A DNA stretch of 64,000 nt from Vescimonas coprocola. GTDB lineage: Bacteria > Bacillota > Clostridia > Oscillospirales > Oscillospiraceae. The stretch lies in assembly GCF_018408575.1 (NCBI RefSeq), contig NZ_AP023418.1:2322415-2386414 (forward strand). Direction: 5' to 3'. The notes below the pieces were generated by a model, which saw nothing but the letters and a program-made list of their open reading frames with translations, made no database searches and was not told where the DNA came from. The position numbers were made by a program, and so were the translations under genes. Positions 63,105-64,000 of this stretch are shown here, one piece after another (within the stretch, counting starts at the first letter, position 1; each line of letters opens with the position of its first letter).

Positions 63105-63917
63105 ATGTATCTGGCAGATTATCACGTACATTCTACCTGCTCACAGGACGGCCGGCAGACCATGGCACAGGCGGCACAGGCCGCCGTGGACGCCGGGCTG
63201 GATGAGCTGTGCCTGACGGATCACGTGGACACCGTCTACTGGGGCCCGGAGCAGAAGCCCCGCTGGGACTTCGACTGGGACGCCGTCCGCCGCCAGTTCC
63301 GTCAGGCGCAGGAGCAGTGGGGCCACCGCATTACCCTGCGGCTGGGAGCGGAGCTGGGAGAGGCCGCCATGAGCTTTCAGCGGGCGGAGCATTTGATGCA
63401 GAATGCCCCTCCGCTGGACTTTGTCATCGGCTCCGTCCACATGGCGGGAAAGAAATTTCACCACAAAGATCTCTATTATATTGAAAAAGCCGACGAAGCG
63501 TATTATGATAGTATCATCGACAGCTATCTGGAGGACGTGCTGGCGCTGGCCCGATGGGGCAAGTTTCAGGTGCTGGGCCACTTGACCCTGCCCCTGCGGT
63601 ATATCAACGAAAACTACGGTGAGCACATGACCTTCGCCCACCACATGGATCAGGTGGAGGAGATCTTCCGTACCATCATCCCCAAGGGGCTGGGCATCGA
63701 GTGCAACACCAACCGTGGAAACGAGCCATTGCCCGGCGCCGATATCCTGCGGCTCTACCGCCGTCTGGGGGGCGAGATCATCACCTTGGGCAGCGATGCC
63801 CACCGTCCGGCGGACGTGGGCTGCTTCATCCGCCAGCGGCAGGAGCTGCTGCGGGAGTGCGGCTTCCGCTACTTCACCACCTTTACCGGCGGAAAGCCGG
63901 AGTTCAAAGAATTGTAA
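63105..63917 (+). CDS. PHP-family phosphatase (histidinol-phosphatase HisJ-like)
   Basis: This 270-residue enzyme has the PHP metal-binding motifs DYHVHSTCSQDG, LTDHVD, GSVHMAG and a C-terminal GSDAHRPADVG. The family hydrolyses histidinol phosphate or other phosphate esters with a trinuclear metal site. It starts 5 bases after dnaJ, so it may be read through from the heat-shock operon. No other histidine genes are nearby, so the biosynthetic role is uncertain. Confidence 0.88.
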   Translation: MYLADYHVHSTCSQDGRQTMAQAAQAAVDAGLDELCLTDHVDTVYWGPEQKPRWDFDWDAVRRQFRQAQEQWGHRITLRLGAELGEAAMSFQRAEHLMQNAPPLDFVIGSVHMAGKKFHHKDLYYIEKADEAYYDSIIDSYLEDVLALARWGKFQVLGHLTLPLRYINENYGEHMTFAHHMDQVEEIFRTIIPKGLGIECNTNRGNEPLPGADILRLYRRLGGEIITLGSDAHRPADVGCFIRQRQELLRECGFRYFTTFTGGKPEFKEL

Positions 63918-63931
63918 GAGGAGAATACACC

Positions 63932-64000
63932 ATGAAAATTGCCATCGGCTGCGATCACGGCGGCTATCTGCTGAAGCAGGACATTCTCATCTGGCTGGAG
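63932..64000 (+). CDS. rpiB: ribose-5-phosphate isomerase B-like, N-terminal part (cut by window end)
   Basis: Only 23 codons are visible. MKIAIGCDHGGYLLKQDI matches the start of RpiB/LacA/LacB sugar-phosphate isomerases, with the conserved CDHGG. GAGGAG lies 8 bases before the ATG. Confidence 0.8.
   Translation, partial: MKIAIGCDHGGYLLKQDILIWLE

Overview
The window looks like a chromosomal segment of a spore-forming, anaerobic, high-GC Clostridia of the Oscillospiraceae type (relatives of Oscillibacter, Flavonifractor or Dysosmobacter). The evidence is the sporulation regulator SpoVT, a CIRCE-HrcA-GrpE-DnaK-DnaJ chaperone locus, the mfd/peptidyl-prolyl isomerase and murI/DUF1934/argS gene orders of Firmicutes, a THF riboswitch in front of folT, and many acyl-CoA fermentation genes. 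The assignment is by gene content and style, not by a database match.

Layout. 1-4371 is an operon for a 3-hydroxy acid: dehydrogenase (cut by the window start), OFA-type transporter, two CoA-transferase subunits and a thiolase. 4641-8575 (minus) is a heterodimeric ABC exporter preceded by a consensus promoter, a 20-codon leader peptide and an intrinsic terminator, which suggests attenuation control. 8699-11896 is a metal-handling cluster: a COG0523 GTPase with a very long His/Cys/Asp tract, a CobW-like/TIGR03943-like fusion, and a zinc-ribbon membrane protein. 11963-18432 holds a lipoprotein with a palindromic operator, a small conserved protein, a TetR regulator, and a DUF308/MMPL/heptad-repeat export operon. 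feoB and spoVT follow.

21605-28907 is accessory DNA. It has a frameshifted serine-recombinase remnant, a stand-alone nucleotidyltransferase, and a 6.1-kb integrative island in the 3' half of the initiator tRNA gene. The island ends in an 18-bp identical att core and carries a tyrosine integrase, a pair of radical SAM proteins, a flavin reductase with a divergent HxlR regulator, a decayed acetyltransferase and a duplicated, probably structured, non-coding block.

28957-64000 is mostly core chromosome. It contains tRNA-Leu, a sodium symporter, two zinc-ribbon membrane proteins, a seven-gene peptide/nickel-type ABC operon extended by a thioesterase and a DUF3810 protease-like protein, an AI-2E family permease, a lipid kinase, pth, mfd, a thiolase, murI-argS, a second tRNA-Leu, pepT, a TasA-like exported protein behind a structured leader RNA, folT with its riboswitch, the heat-shock operon, a PHP phosphatase and the first codons of rpiB. 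A family of about 100-210-bp intergenic repeats with base-pair-conserving differences occurs at four places (42.0, 42.9, 43.2 and 56.8 kb).

The least explained items are the ABC attenuator, the leader RNA of the TasA-like gene, the duplicated block in the island and the covarying dispersed repeats.
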